A stretch of DNA of 64,000 bases from Paracidobacterium acidisoli (GCF_003428625.2 NZ_QVQT02000001.1:682001-746000); one strand, 5' to 3'; shown: positions 36,186-44,859, counted from the first letter of the stretch. Notes: generated by a model not told the origin, from the sequence alone. Numbers and translations: made by a program.

Positions 36186-36245
36186 GGCGCCGAAGGCGCG
36201 TCCCGCCGTGCGCGCAGCACGCGCTGAAGGCGCAGTTGCCGGGAC
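36186..36245. repeat. GC-rich hairpin repeat, copy 2
   Basis: GGCGCC-GAA-GGCGCG at 36186-36200 and the following TCCCGCCGTGCGCGCAGCAC closely match copy 1 at 34577-34612, in the same orientation. A further GCGCTGAAGGCGC stem follows. It lies in the 215-bp gap between the phosphodiesterase start and the end of uppS; nothing else is recognised in that gap. Confidence 0.7.
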
Positions 36246-36262
36246 GACCAGTCCCGCAGCAC

Positions 36263-37108
36263 CTAGCCTACGAGCTGATTCGCCGGCAGCGAGGCCACAT
36301 CGTCCGACTCGGTCCCGTCCGCAAGCCCGCCATAACGCCGCTCGCGCCGCTGGTAGTCCTCGATCGCCTCCAGCATGTGGATGCCGCGGAAGTCCGGCCA
36401 CAGGCGGCTGGTCACATAGATTTCGGTGTACGCGATCTGCCACAGCAGGTAATTCGAGATGCGCATCTCGCCCGAGGTCCGGATCAGCAGATCCGGGTCC
36501 GGCATGTGCGCCGTGTACAGGTGCCGCTGGATATCCTGCTCCGTCACATCGTTCAGCTTCAGCTGCCCCGACTGCACCTCGGCGCACAGTCCGCGAAAGG
36601 CATCCATCAGCTCCGAGCGCGCTCCGTAGTTCAGCGCCAGCGTCAGCACCGTGCCCGTATTGCGCTGTGTCGCCTCCGCCGCCCACTGCATCCGCTCGCG
36701 AACCTCGTCCGGCAGATCGTCCGTCCGCCCGATGTACTGGATGCGCACGTTGTTGTCGTTCATGCGCCGGACATTGTTGTTCAGATACATCTTCAGCAGC
36801 CGCATCAGAAAGTTCACTTCCGACTTCGGCCGCCGCAGATTGTTCTCAAGCGAAAAGGCGTACAGTGTCAGCCACGGCAGCCCGATGCGCGAGGCCGTCT
36901 CGACCACGTACTGCACGGACTCGGCGCCCTGCTGATGCCCCAGGAAACGCTTCAGGCTGCGCTTGCCCGCCCAGCGTCCGTTTCCGTCCATGATGATGGC
37001 GACATGATGCGGCAGCCGCTCCGGGTCAAGACGGCGATAGATCGCCATCTCTTCCGGCGGCAGCAGATGTACGCGGCTGGTATCCAGACCCAAGTAGCTT
37101 CCTCTCAT
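36263..37108 (-). CDS. uppS: isoprenyl transferase (undecaprenyl diphosphate synthase)
   Basis: Builds the C55 carrier lipid for peptidoglycan and polysaccharide export; cytoplasmic, membrane-associated. Residue 7 of the longest frame gives the ATG at 37108 (281 residues); a start at 37048 with GGAAGAG nearby is also possible. Signatures: HHVAIIMDGNGRWA (catalytic Asp), LTLYAFSLENNLRRP, LNYGARSELMDAF and IRTSGEMRISNYLLWQIAYTE. It is often next to cdsA, but here it is separated from cdsA by two oppositely oriented secreted-protein genes, the VWFA gene and the phosphodiesterase gene. Confidence 0.95.
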   Translation of the reverse strand: MRGSYLGLDTSRVHLLPPEEMAIYRRLDPERLPHHVAIIMDGNGRWAGKRSLKRFLGHQQGAESVQYVVETASRIGLPWLTLYAFSLENNLRRPKSEVNFLMRLLKMYLNNNVRRMNDNNVRIQYIGRTDDLPDEVRERMQWAAEATQRNTGTVLTLALNYGARSELMDAFRGLCAEVQSGQLKLNDVTEQDIQRHLYTAHMPDPDLLIRTSGEMRISNYLLWQIAYTEIYVTSRLWPDFRGIHMLEAIEDYQRRERRYGGLADGTESDDVASLPANQLVG

Positions 37109-37185
37109 CGACCGTAGCACGCACACTGGCGGAGCCGCAATTCATCTCACGCGGGATAGTGTTCCGGTTTTAATTTGCGCAGTAA

Positions 37186-37213
37186 TTGAAAGTGAACCTG
37201 TTCAAACTACGAT
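37186..37213 (+). promoter_or_regulatory. candidate promoter with palindrome in the spacer (Kelch gene)
   Basis: TTGAAA (37186-37191) and TACGAT (37208-37213) are 16 bp apart, a plausible sigma-70 promoter 90 bp before the Kelch-like gene. Its spacer contains the perfect 12-bp palindrome TGAACCTGTTCA (37193-37204), a possible repressor site. Confidence 0.45.
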
Positions 37214-37304
37214 ACCTCCGCTAACAGCATCACTCAGGTGCGTTCAAAATCAGAGTGCTAGACTCTTTTTGCCTCGCTCACCACACCTGAAGGATTTTTC
37301 GCAG

Positions 37305-38678
37305 ATGACTCATCGAGCTACTTCTGCCATTTCTCTCCTCTGCCTCATGTTCATCGCGGGTTGTGGAAGCTCCGGCTCCAATCCTCCGGCACCGCTGGCA
37401 GCAGCCAATCAATGGACCTGGGTCTCCGGCTCCAGTCTCGCTAATCAGGCTGGCTCCTATGGTCAGCAGGGAGTCTCCGCCTCCACCAATGCTCCGCCCG
37501 CCCGTTATGGCGCGGCTACCTGGACAGACGCCTCCGGAAACCTCTGGCTTTTCGGCGGCGCCACCGAACCCACTATCGCATCCGATATGTATTTCAACGA
37601 TCTCTGGAAATTCAGCAACGGCCAGTGGACATGGATGGGCGGTTCGAACTCCACCAACCAGTCCGGCATCTACGGCACCCTGGGCACTGCCGCACCTGCC
37701 AATATCCCCGGCGCACGCCGCTACGCGGTCACCTGGACAGACAGCTCCGGCAATTTCTGGCTCTTCGGCGGCTTAGGGCTCGATACCTCAGGATACAGTG
37801 CTTACTTGAACGACCTCTGGCGGTACAGCAACGGCCAGTGGACCTGGATGGGCGGATCTCAACCCACGCTCTTCGGAACTCCGGGCAGTTACGGCACCAA
37901 AGGCACGGCAGCAGCAGGAAATCTCCCTGGAGGACGTGAGAGAGCCGCTGCCTGGACCGATAGCTCCGGCAACTTCTGGCTCTTCGGCGGCACGGGTAAT
38001 GGCTCCCTCGTCAACTCAGGCTACCTGAACGACCTCTGGAAGTTCAGCAACGGCGAATGGACCTGGATGGGCGGTTCCGATCAAGCCTATCAGCCCGGCG
38101 TCTACGGCACCCAGGGTACTCCAAACTCTGCAAATGTACCCGGAGGACGTGAGGGCGCCTCTACCTGGGTGGACGCCTCCGGTAACCTCTGGCTCTTTGG
38201 TGGCCTAAGCAACAGCCAGTCTTTCGGAACGGTTCATCTGCTGAATGACCTCTGGAAGTTCAGCAACGGCGAATGGGCCTGGATGGGCGGCTCCGATCAA
38301 CCCGATCAGCCCGGTGCCTACGGCACACAGGGCACGGCATCTGCGGCAAACATACCAGGAGCCCGCTCCGGCGCAGCCGCCTGGGTCGATAGCTCTGGCA
38401 ACTTCTGGCTCTTCGGCGGCATGGGTTTCACCACCTCACCGGATGACCTGTGGAAGTACAGTAACGGCCAGTGGACGTGGGTGAGCGGCTCGCAATCGAG
38501 CTCGCCCGGAAGCTACGGAACCCTCGGCACCGCCTCCTCCTCCAGCATTCCCGGCTCGCGCTCCTCAGCCGCAACCTGGACTGACCGTTCCGGCAATCTG
38601 TGGCTCTTCGGCGGCACCGGTAATGGCGCCAAAGGGATTCGGGGCTTACTCAACGATTTGTGGAAGTATCAGCCATAA
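37305..38678 (+). CDS. Kelch-like repeat lipoprotein
   Basis: 457 residues from the ATG at 37305 (GAAGGA ten bases upstream). The signal peptide ends in the lipobox FIAGC, so it is a predicted lipoprotein. It is followed by six near-identical repeats of about 65-73 residues. Each runs from QWTWMGGS through YGTxGTA, an Ile-Pro-Gly-Ala/Gly-Arg turn and TDSSGNFWLFGG to NDLWKFSNG. This is a galactose-oxidase/Kelch beta-propeller pattern of six blades, presumably one closed propeller on the cell surface or in the periplasm. No catalytic residues are evident; ligand unknown. High similarity among the blades points to recent internal duplication. Confidence 0.9.
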   Translation: MTHRATSAISLLCLMFIAGCGSSGSNPPAPLAAANQWTWVSGSSLANQAGSYGQQGVSASTNAPPARYGAATWTDASGNLWLFGGATEPTIASDMYFNDLWKFSNGQWTWMGGSNSTNQSGIYGTLGTAAPANIPGARRYAVTWTDSSGNFWLFGGLGLDTSGYSAYLNDLWRYSNGQWTWMGGSQPTLFGTPGSYGTKGTAAAGNLPGGRERAAAWTDSSGNFWLFGGTGNGSLVNSGYLNDLWKFSNGEWTWMGGSDQAYQPGVYGTQGTPNSANVPGGREGASTWVDASGNLWLFGGLSNSQSFGTVHLLNDLWKFSNGEWAWMGGSDQPDQPGAYGTQGTASAANIPGARSGAAAWVDSSGNFWLFGGMGFTTSPDDLWKYSNGQWTWVSGSQSSSPGSYGTLGTASSSSIPGSRSSAATWTDRSGNLWLFGGTGNGAKGIRGLLNDLWKYQP

Positions 38679-38772
38679 ACCCGCGAGGTATTGGTCTGAC
38701 GCAGTCCGGCGAATGAGAGGATATTTCTTTCATACGGCCCTGTGCCCTGTACCCTTCGTCCTGTCCGCTGGA

Positions 38773-39384
38773 TTACGGCCGCTTCATATCGAAGCGGTCA
38801 TGCGTCCGCACAAATGTCGGCCCGCCCATGCGCCCCACCGCCTTCAGCTTCTCCGGATCGATCTTGTAACTGTCGAGAAGAACCTCTTCCGCGATGTGGA
38901 AGCGCAGCACGTCGCCCAGCACCAGGCTTCCGCCGCCGGGCAGCTCGCTCACCACCACCACCTCGCGCAGCCGGCACTCCATGTGGATGCGGCTCTCGGC
39001 CACGCGCGCCGGCTTCACCAGATCGCTGGCCAGCGGCGTCAGCCCGGCCAGCGCAAACTCGTCCACTTCAGGCGCAACCTCCGCCGACGTGGCATTCATT
39101 TTTTCCGTGAACTCTTCCGAGACGATATTCACCACGAACTCGCCCGTGGCGCGAATATTTTCGAGCGTGTCTTTGTGAGGACGAGCTCCCGTGCGCACCG
39201 CCGCGCAGAAGCACACCACCGGCGGATTCGTGCTGCATCCGGTGAAGTAGCTGAAGGGCGCCAGATTTCTCACGCCCTGCACATCGACCGACGACACAAA
39301 GGCGATCGGCCGCGGCACAATCATGCCGATCATCAGCTTATAAATATCGCCGGGAGCATGTTCCCCAGGGATGAAGGTGCGCAT
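38773..39384 (-). CDS. flavin reductase-like (FMN-binding split barrel) protein
   Basis: 203 residues. Flavin_Reduct fold: DIYKLMIGMIVPRPIAFVSSVD (FMN-binding strand-turn), NLAPFSYFTGCSTNPPVVCFCA, and KDTLENIRATGEFVVNIVSEE. Members reduce flavin or bind FMN; the partner oxygenase is not adjacent. A 9-bp hairpin sits just upstream of the start codon and overlaps the ribosome binding site region, so translation may be modulated. Its stop codon is followed at once by a CCCTGTGCCCTG-type stutter repeat. Confidence 0.88.
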   Translation of the reverse strand: MRTFIPGEHAPGDIYKLMIGMIVPRPIAFVSSVDVQGVRNLAPFSYFTGCSTNPPVVCFCAAVRTGARPHKDTLENIRATGEFVVNIVSEEFTEKMNATSAEVAPEVDEFALAGLTPLASDLVKPARVAESRIHMECRLREVVVVSELPGGGSLVLGDVLRFHIAEEVLLDSYKIDPEKLKAVGRMGGPTFVRTHDRFDMKRP

Positions 39385-39391
39385 TCTCGCT

Positions 39392-39414
39392 CCGTGGAGA
39401 CGGACTCTCCACGG
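39392..39414 (-). promoter_or_regulatory. hairpin at the flavin reductase translation start
   Basis: CCGTGGAGA (39392-39400), loop CGGAC, TCTCCACGG (39406-39414) form a perfect 9-bp stem. On the mRNA it ends seven bases before the ATG and includes the first bases of the GGAGCGAG ribosome binding site, so it could limit ribosome access or act as an RNA thermometer-like element. Confidence 0.5.
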
Positions 39415-39529
39415 CTATTGTATGGGCTGAGCTTCTTCTTACCCCGCGGCGATCAGACATCCACAGATGCTTCTTCCGCAAAAGAAGCCGGCCGCTCTAT
39501 CCCTGGCTGCTGACCGCTGGCTGGCTGTG

Positions 39530-40063
39530 TTACGCCAGCCGCCTCCGGCCCATCGCCATCTCACGCACCTGGTTCAGAAACATCGAGCGCTGAAAGGGAT
39601 CGAGCTGCGCCACCAGCGGCACAATCTCCGCGAGGAACGGATCGGCCAGCACCGCCGCCGTCTCATGCTCCCTCCGGCTATGGCCATCCCGCAGCAGCTC
39701 GCAGATATTCACTTCAAGCGCGCGCGCCAGCCGCTCGAGCGACGAGAGCGTCGGAACCGCCTTGCCGTTTTCGATCTTCGAGATGTACGTGCGGGGCACC
39801 TGCATTCTTCCCGCAAGCTGCCTCTGGCTGAGCCGGCGTCCACGGCGAATCTCGCGCACCGCGCGCGCCACGTTGATGCCTTCGCTCTCTTCGCTCTGCG
39901 GCGGGGTCACCACCAGCTGCGGAGACAGCGGCTCAGGCTCTTCCATTTCGAGGGGCTTGTGACAGCGTCTGCAGAGCGAATTCGATGTTCTGAACTGCAC
40001 CAGACTGCAGTGGTCGCAACGAAGTACCTCGCGTGCTTCAACAGTTGCTAAGGTAGTCGCCAT
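39530..40063 (-). CDS. zinc-ribbon/XRE family transcriptional regulator
   Basis: 177 residues from the ATG at 40063; the frame stays open upstream to 40132. An N-terminal zinc ribbon (CDHCSLVQF and CRRCHKPL, two CxxC pairs, residues about 16-40) precedes a Cro/C1 helix-turn-helix (about 65-122; LSQRQLAGRMQVPRTYISKIENGKAVPTLSSLERLA). The C-terminal 50 residues are helical. Such proteins act as DNA-binding regulators; the target is unknown. It is divergent from an HD-domain gene across 215 bp with no evident operator. A GCTGGCTGGCTG stutter follows its stop codon. Confidence 0.88.
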   Translation of the reverse strand: MATTLATVEAREVLRCDHCSLVQFRTSNSLCRRCHKPLEMEEPEPLSPQLVVTPPQSEESEGINVARAVREIRRGRRLSQRQLAGRMQVPRTYISKIENGKAVPTLSSLERLARALEVNICELLRDGHSRREHETAAVLADPFLAEIVPLVAQLDPFQRSMFLNQVREMAMGRRRLA

Positions 40064-40278
40064 AAGTTGTAACGGAGCACCAGAGCGGGCGCTTCCATTG
40101 ACTGAATCGGCGGATTGTACCCGCTTCTTCACGTCAACTGAGTATTACCTTGCAGTCGGGGTACCCTGGTTGTCAAGTGAAAACGATGAGTCTCACCGAA
40201 AAAAGCCAGGAAAACCCGAAGAAAACCGAAAATCGCCGTACCCCGCATTACCATATCCATTACGGAGCAAAATCACGC

Positions 40279-40905
40279 ATGAGCCTCAGCGACGGCTACA
40301 CCCGCGAGCGCGCCTGGGCGCTGCTCAACGAGCACACCCAATCCGCCAGTCTTCTTAAACACGCGCTCGCCGTTGAAAGTTGCGTTCGCGCCTGCGGCGA
40401 GCGCGAGGCCGACGCTCTCTCGCTCACCGGAACAGGGCGTGACGCACTCCTCACTACGTACTCCGTCACCGCTCTGCTTCACGACTTCGATTACGAAAAG
40501 CATCCCAGCCTCGACGAGCATCCCTTTGTCGGTGTGCGCATTCTCGCTGAGCAGGGCTGGCCCGAGGAGATCCACACCGCCATCCTCGGCCACGCCGAAT
40601 ACTCCGGCGTCCCGCGCGAGACGCACCTCGCGAAAGCGCTCTTCGCCTGCGACGAGCTCGCCGGATTCCTCACCGCCTGCTCCCTCGTCAAGCCCACAAA
40701 ATCCATCTTCGATGTCGAGGTCGCCGGCGTGAAAAAGAAGATGAAGGACAAGGCCTTCGCCCGCGGCGTCAACCGCGACGACATCACCAAAGGCGCCGCC
40801 GAGCTCGGCGTCTCGCTCGAAGACCACATCGCCTTCTGCATCGCCGCCATGCAGAAGAACGCCGACACTCTCGGCCTCAGAGGAATCCCGGATCTCAGCC
40901 TCTGA
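40279..40905 (+). CDS. HD-domain hydrolase
   Basis: 208 residues from the ATG at 40279 (GGAG upstream); in-frame ATGs at 40150 and 40186 give polar leaders without similarity. Metal-binding HD residues: LKHALAVESCV (first His), TALLHDFDYEKHP (His-Asp), ILGHAEYSG (His) and ALFACDELAGF (Asp). Phosphohydrolase activity is expected from the family; substrate unknown. The mid-region ACSLVKPTKSIFDVEVAGVKKKMKDKAFARGVNRDD recurs in this HD subgroup, which is often annotated simply as HD/HDIG protein. Confidence 0.88.
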   Translation: MSLSDGYTRERAWALLNEHTQSASLLKHALAVESCVRACGEREADALSLTGTGRDALLTTYSVTALLHDFDYEKHPSLDEHPFVGVRILAEQGWPEEIHTAILGHAEYSGVPRETHLAKALFACDELAGFLTACSLVKPTKSIFDVEVAGVKKKMKDKAFARGVNRDDITKGAAELGVSLEDHIAFCIAAMQKNADTLGLRGIPDLSL

Positions 40906-41031
40906 ATCCTCTCGCCGCGGCGGCGGAACTGGGTTAAAATGACCCGTACCAGAGCACGGCTTCGGCCGTGTCGCGAACCGCGCTCCCCTCCCCGGTCGTG
41001 ATGCTCTCAGTTCACCTCAGGGGCTGACACT

Positions 41032-43026
41032 TTGTTGCCAGGTTCGCAGTCGCATCGTCCCTCCGACGGTTTTCGTGCAGATATTGAAGGGCTCCGCGGG
41101 ATAGCCGTCCTGCTGGTCGTCCTCTATCACGCCCGCGTTCCCTTCATGGGCGGCGGCTTCATCGGGGTCGACATCTTCTTTGTCATCTCCGGATACCTCA
41201 TCACCGGCCTGCTCATCCGCGAGGCCTCGGAAACCGGCCGGATTCACTTCGCAAAGTTCTACGCCCGCCGCGCCCGCCGCCTGCTGCCCGCCGCTTCGCT
41301 GACCATCCTCGTCACCATCGCCGCCGGATACTTCATCTACGCCGCGTACGAGCAGCTCCCCATCATCAAAACGGCCATCACCGCCGCGCTCTACAGCTGC
41401 AACATCTACTTCGCGCACCACGCCACCGACTATCTGGCCCCCGACGCAAAGACCAATCCCTTCCTGCACATGTGGTCGCTCGCCGTCGAAGAGCAGTTCT
41501 ACCTCGTCTGGCCGCTCGTCATCTGGCTCGCCTTCCGCGCCTGGCCCGGCAAGGCCGTCCGGCGTCTGCCTCTGCTGCTTGGAGCCATCGCCGTCGCATC
41601 CTTTGCCGCCTGCCTCTGGCTTACGTATACCGCGCAGCCCTGGGCATTCTTCTCCTCGCCCACCCGCGCGTGGGAGTTCGCCATCGGCGGCCTCGCCCAG
41701 TTCGGCGTGCGGCGCGTTTATCCCCGTATCTGCGCTGCGCTGCCGGTGCTGGCCCTGCTGGCGCTCATCGCCGGCTCTGCCGTCTTTTCCGCCACCACCC
41801 GCTTTCCCGGCTTCGCCGCGCTGGTTCCCGTCCTGGGATCGGCCGTCCTTCTCCACTTCCACACCCGGCAGCAGGGCGTTCGCTGGCTGCTTGAAAACCC
41901 CGCGAGCCAGTTCCTCGGCCGCGTCTCCTATTCGTGGTATCTGTGGCACTGGCCCGTGCTCGTGCTCTCGAGCGCCCTGTGGACGCTGACTCTCACCGAC
42001 CGTCTCGTCTGCGCCCTCGCCTCGCTGCTTATGGCCGCGCTCACGTATCAGCTTCTTGAGAACCCCATACGCTTCCACCCCGCGCTCATGGGTCATGCCT
42101 GGCGCTCGCTGGCCATGGCGGTCTGCGTCACCGGCATCTCGCTCAGCGCCTGCGCCGCAACCGCGTATCTCCGGCACCATCTGCAGACGCCGCGCAGCCG
42201 CTACATCAGCGCCACCATCGCCGCTCTGCCCGTCGTCTACAGCGACGGATGCCACCTTACCTATACCGTCTCCGCCTCCCCCGACTGCTCCTTCGCCGAT
42301 ACCGCCTCGAAGACCACCGTCGTCCTCTTCGGCGACTCGCACGCCGCGCAGTGGTTTCCTGCCATCGAGCGCATCGCCAATGAAAATCACTGGCGGCTCG
42401 TCTCCCTCACCAAATCGGCCTGCACCATCTCCTCGACCCCCATCATCGACAAGGCCCTGCACAAGACCTACACCGAGTGCTCCGACTGGCGCGACAGCGC
42501 TCTGAAGCGCATCGCCGCCATGCACCCCGCGCTGGTCATTCTCACCGACTACACCACCCTCTATCTCTCCGAAGGCCTCAGCGTGCCGGAATGGGGCAGC
42601 GGCCTCCGCACCACCGTCTCGCGGCTCAACGACGCCGGCGTGCAGACGCTGCTGCTCCACGACCCTCCCGCGCCCGAAGAAGACCCCGATACCTGCCTTG
42701 CCCGCGCCGCCCGCATCGGCCGCAGCTTCGCCACCTGCACCTATCGCCGCGACCTTACAGCGGACGCGCCCATCCAGGCCGCAGAGCGCCAGGCCGTCCA
42801 GGGCCTTCCCCATGTTCAGCGGTGGAACATCACCAGCGATCTCTGCCACCGCCTCGCCTGCAGCCCCTACGAGAACGGAACCGTCGTCTATCGCGACACC
42901 AGCCACTTCACCGTCAGCTTCGCGCTCACGCTCGCTCCGCTGCTGCAGCCCGAGGTCGACGCCATGGTGACCGATCCCCGCTCGCTCACCAGCCGCCCTG
43001 CAAAAAGCATCTCCGCGCATCTCTGA
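41032..43026 (+). CDS. OafA/YrhL-type O-acyltransferase with SGNH domain
   Basis: 664 residues from a TTG start (AGGGG upstream; no ATG precedes the conserved region). Residues about 12-380 are the acyltransferase-3 membrane domain with ten or so TM helices: FRADIEGLRGIAVLLVVLYHA with the catalytic His, FIGVDIFFVISGYL, and SLAVEEQFYLVWP. Residues about 420-650 are a periplasmic SGNH domain, with GDSHAAQW (Ser) and DTSHFTVSFA (Asp...His). These proteins acetylate surface polysaccharides or peptidoglycan. The neighbours do not show which polymer. Confidence 0.94.
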   Translation: MLPGSQSHRPSDGFRADIEGLRGIAVLLVVLYHARVPFMGGGFIGVDIFFVISGYLITGLLIREASETGRIHFAKFYARRARRLLPAASLTILVTIAAGYFIYAAYEQLPIIKTAITAALYSCNIYFAHHATDYLAPDAKTNPFLHMWSLAVEEQFYLVWPLVIWLAFRAWPGKAVRRLPLLLGAIAVASFAACLWLTYTAQPWAFFSSPTRAWEFAIGGLAQFGVRRVYPRICAALPVLALLALIAGSAVFSATTRFPGFAALVPVLGSAVLLHFHTRQQGVRWLLENPASQFLGRVSYSWYLWHWPVLVLSSALWTLTLTDRLVCALASLLMAALTYQLLENPIRFHPALMGHAWRSLAMAVCVTGISLSACAATAYLRHHLQTPRSRYISATIAALPVVYSDGCHLTYTVSASPDCSFADTASKTTVVLFGDSHAAQWFPAIERIANENHWRLVSLTKSACTISSTPIIDKALHKTYTECSDWRDSALKRIAAMHPALVILTDYTTLYLSEGLSVPEWGSGLRTTVSRLNDAGVQTLLLHDPPAPEEDPDTCLARAARIGRSFATCTYRRDLTADAPIQAAERQAVQGLPHVQRWNITSDLCHRLACSPYENGTVVYRDTSHFTVSFALTLAPLLQPEVDAMVTDPRSLTSRPAKSISAHL

Positions 43027-43105
43027 CCTGCGCGGATCATTCGGGCAGGCTCACGCGCCGCGCCGTCCGCCCATCGCCTCCGCGTGCTATGCTGACCAGT
43101 TTCCT

Positions 43106-44818
43106 ATGAGCGCAGCCGATCCCACCGCCCTCAACACGCAGCTTCCCTCAACGCTCGATCCCGCTCAGCCCCGCGCTGCCCGCAACACCCAGGGCATGCT
43201 CGCTCTCCTCGCCGCCATTCGCGCGCAGGAGGCAGAGATTCGCCAGGGTGGCGGCACAAAGGCCATCGAGGCGCAGCACGGCAAAAAGCGCCTCACCGCC
43301 CGCGAGCGTATCGCGCTGCTCCTCGATCCCGATACAGAGTTGTTCGAGCTCGCCCTCTTCGCCGCCTTCGGCATGTACGAGGAGTGGGGCGGAGCACCCT
43401 CCGCCGGCGTCGTCACCGGCCTCGGCCGCGTCTCCGGACGGCTCTGCATGATCGTCGCCAACGATGCCACCGTCAAGGCCGGAGCCTTCTTCCCCATGAC
43501 AGCCAAAAAAGTTCTTCGCGCGCAGCACATCGCCATGGAGAACCGCATCCCCACGCTCTATCTGGTCGACTCCGCCGGCGTCTTTCTGCCCCTGCAGGAG
43601 GACGTCTTCCCCGATCAGGACGACTTCGGCCGCATCTTCCGCAACAACGCCGTCATGTCCGCGCAGGGCATTCCGCAGATCACCGCCATCATGGGCATGT
43701 GCGTCGCCGGAGGCGCGTATCTGCCCGTCATGACCGACCACGTCCTCATGACCGAAGGCAGCGGACTCTTTCTGGCAGGCCCCGCGCTGGTGCAGGCCGC
43801 CATCGGGCAAAAATATTCTGCCGAAGAGCTCGGCGGCGCCACCATGCACGCCGAAATCTCCGGCACCGTCGACTTCAAAGAGCCGAACGACCACCTCTGC
43901 ATCGCCCGCCTGCGCTCGCTCGTCTCCAGAATCGGCGACAAGGGCCGCGCGCCCTTCGACCGCGCTGCGTACGATGCGGTGAAAGACGCGCCGAAGTATG
44001 CGGCTGAGGGCCTCTGCGCGCTGCTCGATCCCGATCCGGCCAGACCCTCCGCCTACGACATGCACGAAGTCATCGCCCGCATCGTCGATCGCAGCGAGTT
44101 CGACGAATACCGCCCTGACTACGGACGCACTGTGCTCTGCGGTTACGCCCGCATCGGCGGCTTCGCCGTCGGCCTCGTCGCCAACCAGAAGCTGCCTCAG
44201 CCCCAGACCAGCCACACCGGCGAAAAGCGCATCGAGTTCGGCGGCGTCATCTACTCGGAGAGCGCCGACAAGGCCGCCCGCTTCATCCTCGACTGCAACC
44301 AGAACCTGATCCCGCTCATTTTCCTGCACGACGTGAACGGCTTCATGGTCGGCCGCGACGCCGAGTGGAGCGGCATCATCCGCTCCGGCGCCAAGATGGT
44401 GACGGCGGTGGCAAACTCCGTCGTGCCGAAAATATCGGTGATCGTCGGCGGCTCGTTCGGAGCCGGCAACTACGCCATGTGCGGCAAGGCCTACGACCCG
44501 CGCTTCCTCTTCGCGTGGCCCACCGCGCGTTACGCCGTCATGAGCGGAGCCTCGGCAGCCAACACCCTCGCCGAGATCCGCCTCCGCCAGCTCGAGCGAG
44601 ACGGAAAAAAGTTAAGCGACCAGGAAAAAGAGGAGCTCATCGCCTCCATCAAATCCACCTACGAAGAGCAGACCGACTGCCGCTACGCCGCTGCTCGCCT
44701 CTGGGTCGACGCGATCATTGACCCTGCCAAAACCCGAGAAGCCCTGCTGACCGCCCTCGAAGCCGCCGCCCTCAACCCCGACGTGCCGAAGTTCAATCCC
44801 GGCATCCTGCAGACATAA
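43106..44818 (+). CDS. acyl-CoA carboxylase carboxyltransferase beta subunit (methylcrotonyl/geranyl-type)
   Basis: 570 residues. Transfers CO2 from carboxybiotin to an acyl-CoA; cytoplasm. Both crotonase-fold halves are present. The N-half contains KKRLTARERIALLLDPDTEL, VVTGLGRVSGRLCMIVANDATVKAGAFFPMTAKK and YLVDSAGVFLPLQEDVFPD. The C-half contains VIYSESADKAARFILDCNQ, IFLHDVNGFMVGRDAE and VGGSFGAGNYAMCGKAYDPRF. The length and C-half match methylcrotonyl-CoA carboxylase beta subunits better than propionyl-CoA ones. The biotin carboxylase subunit is not adjacent. Confidence 0.9.
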   Translation: MSAADPTALNTQLPSTLDPAQPRAARNTQGMLALLAAIRAQEAEIRQGGGTKAIEAQHGKKRLTARERIALLLDPDTELFELALFAAFGMYEEWGGAPSAGVVTGLGRVSGRLCMIVANDATVKAGAFFPMTAKKVLRAQHIAMENRIPTLYLVDSAGVFLPLQEDVFPDQDDFGRIFRNNAVMSAQGIPQITAIMGMCVAGGAYLPVMTDHVLMTEGSGLFLAGPALVQAAIGQKYSAEELGGATMHAEISGTVDFKEPNDHLCIARLRSLVSRIGDKGRAPFDRAAYDAVKDAPKYAAEGLCALLDPDPARPSAYDMHEVIARIVDRSEFDEYRPDYGRTVLCGYARIGGFAVGLVANQKLPQPQTSHTGEKRIEFGGVIYSESADKAARFILDCNQNLIPLIFLHDVNGFMVGRDAEWSGIIRSGAKMVTAVANSVVPKISVIVGGSFGAGNYAMCGKAYDPRFLFAWPTARYAVMSGASAANTLAEIRLRQLERDGKKLSDQEKEELIASIKSTYEEQTDCRYAAARLWVDAIIDPAKTREALLTALEAAALNPDVPKFNPGILQT

Positions 44819-44859
44819 GCGCGCCGCGCAGCATATATCAAATTTGGTAAGATAGTCGG

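Noticed and set aside
41017-43020. 667-codon minus-strand frame
   Set aside because: Antisense of the O-acyltransferase/SGNH gene, which has clear motifs; the antisense product is Gly/Asp-rich with none.
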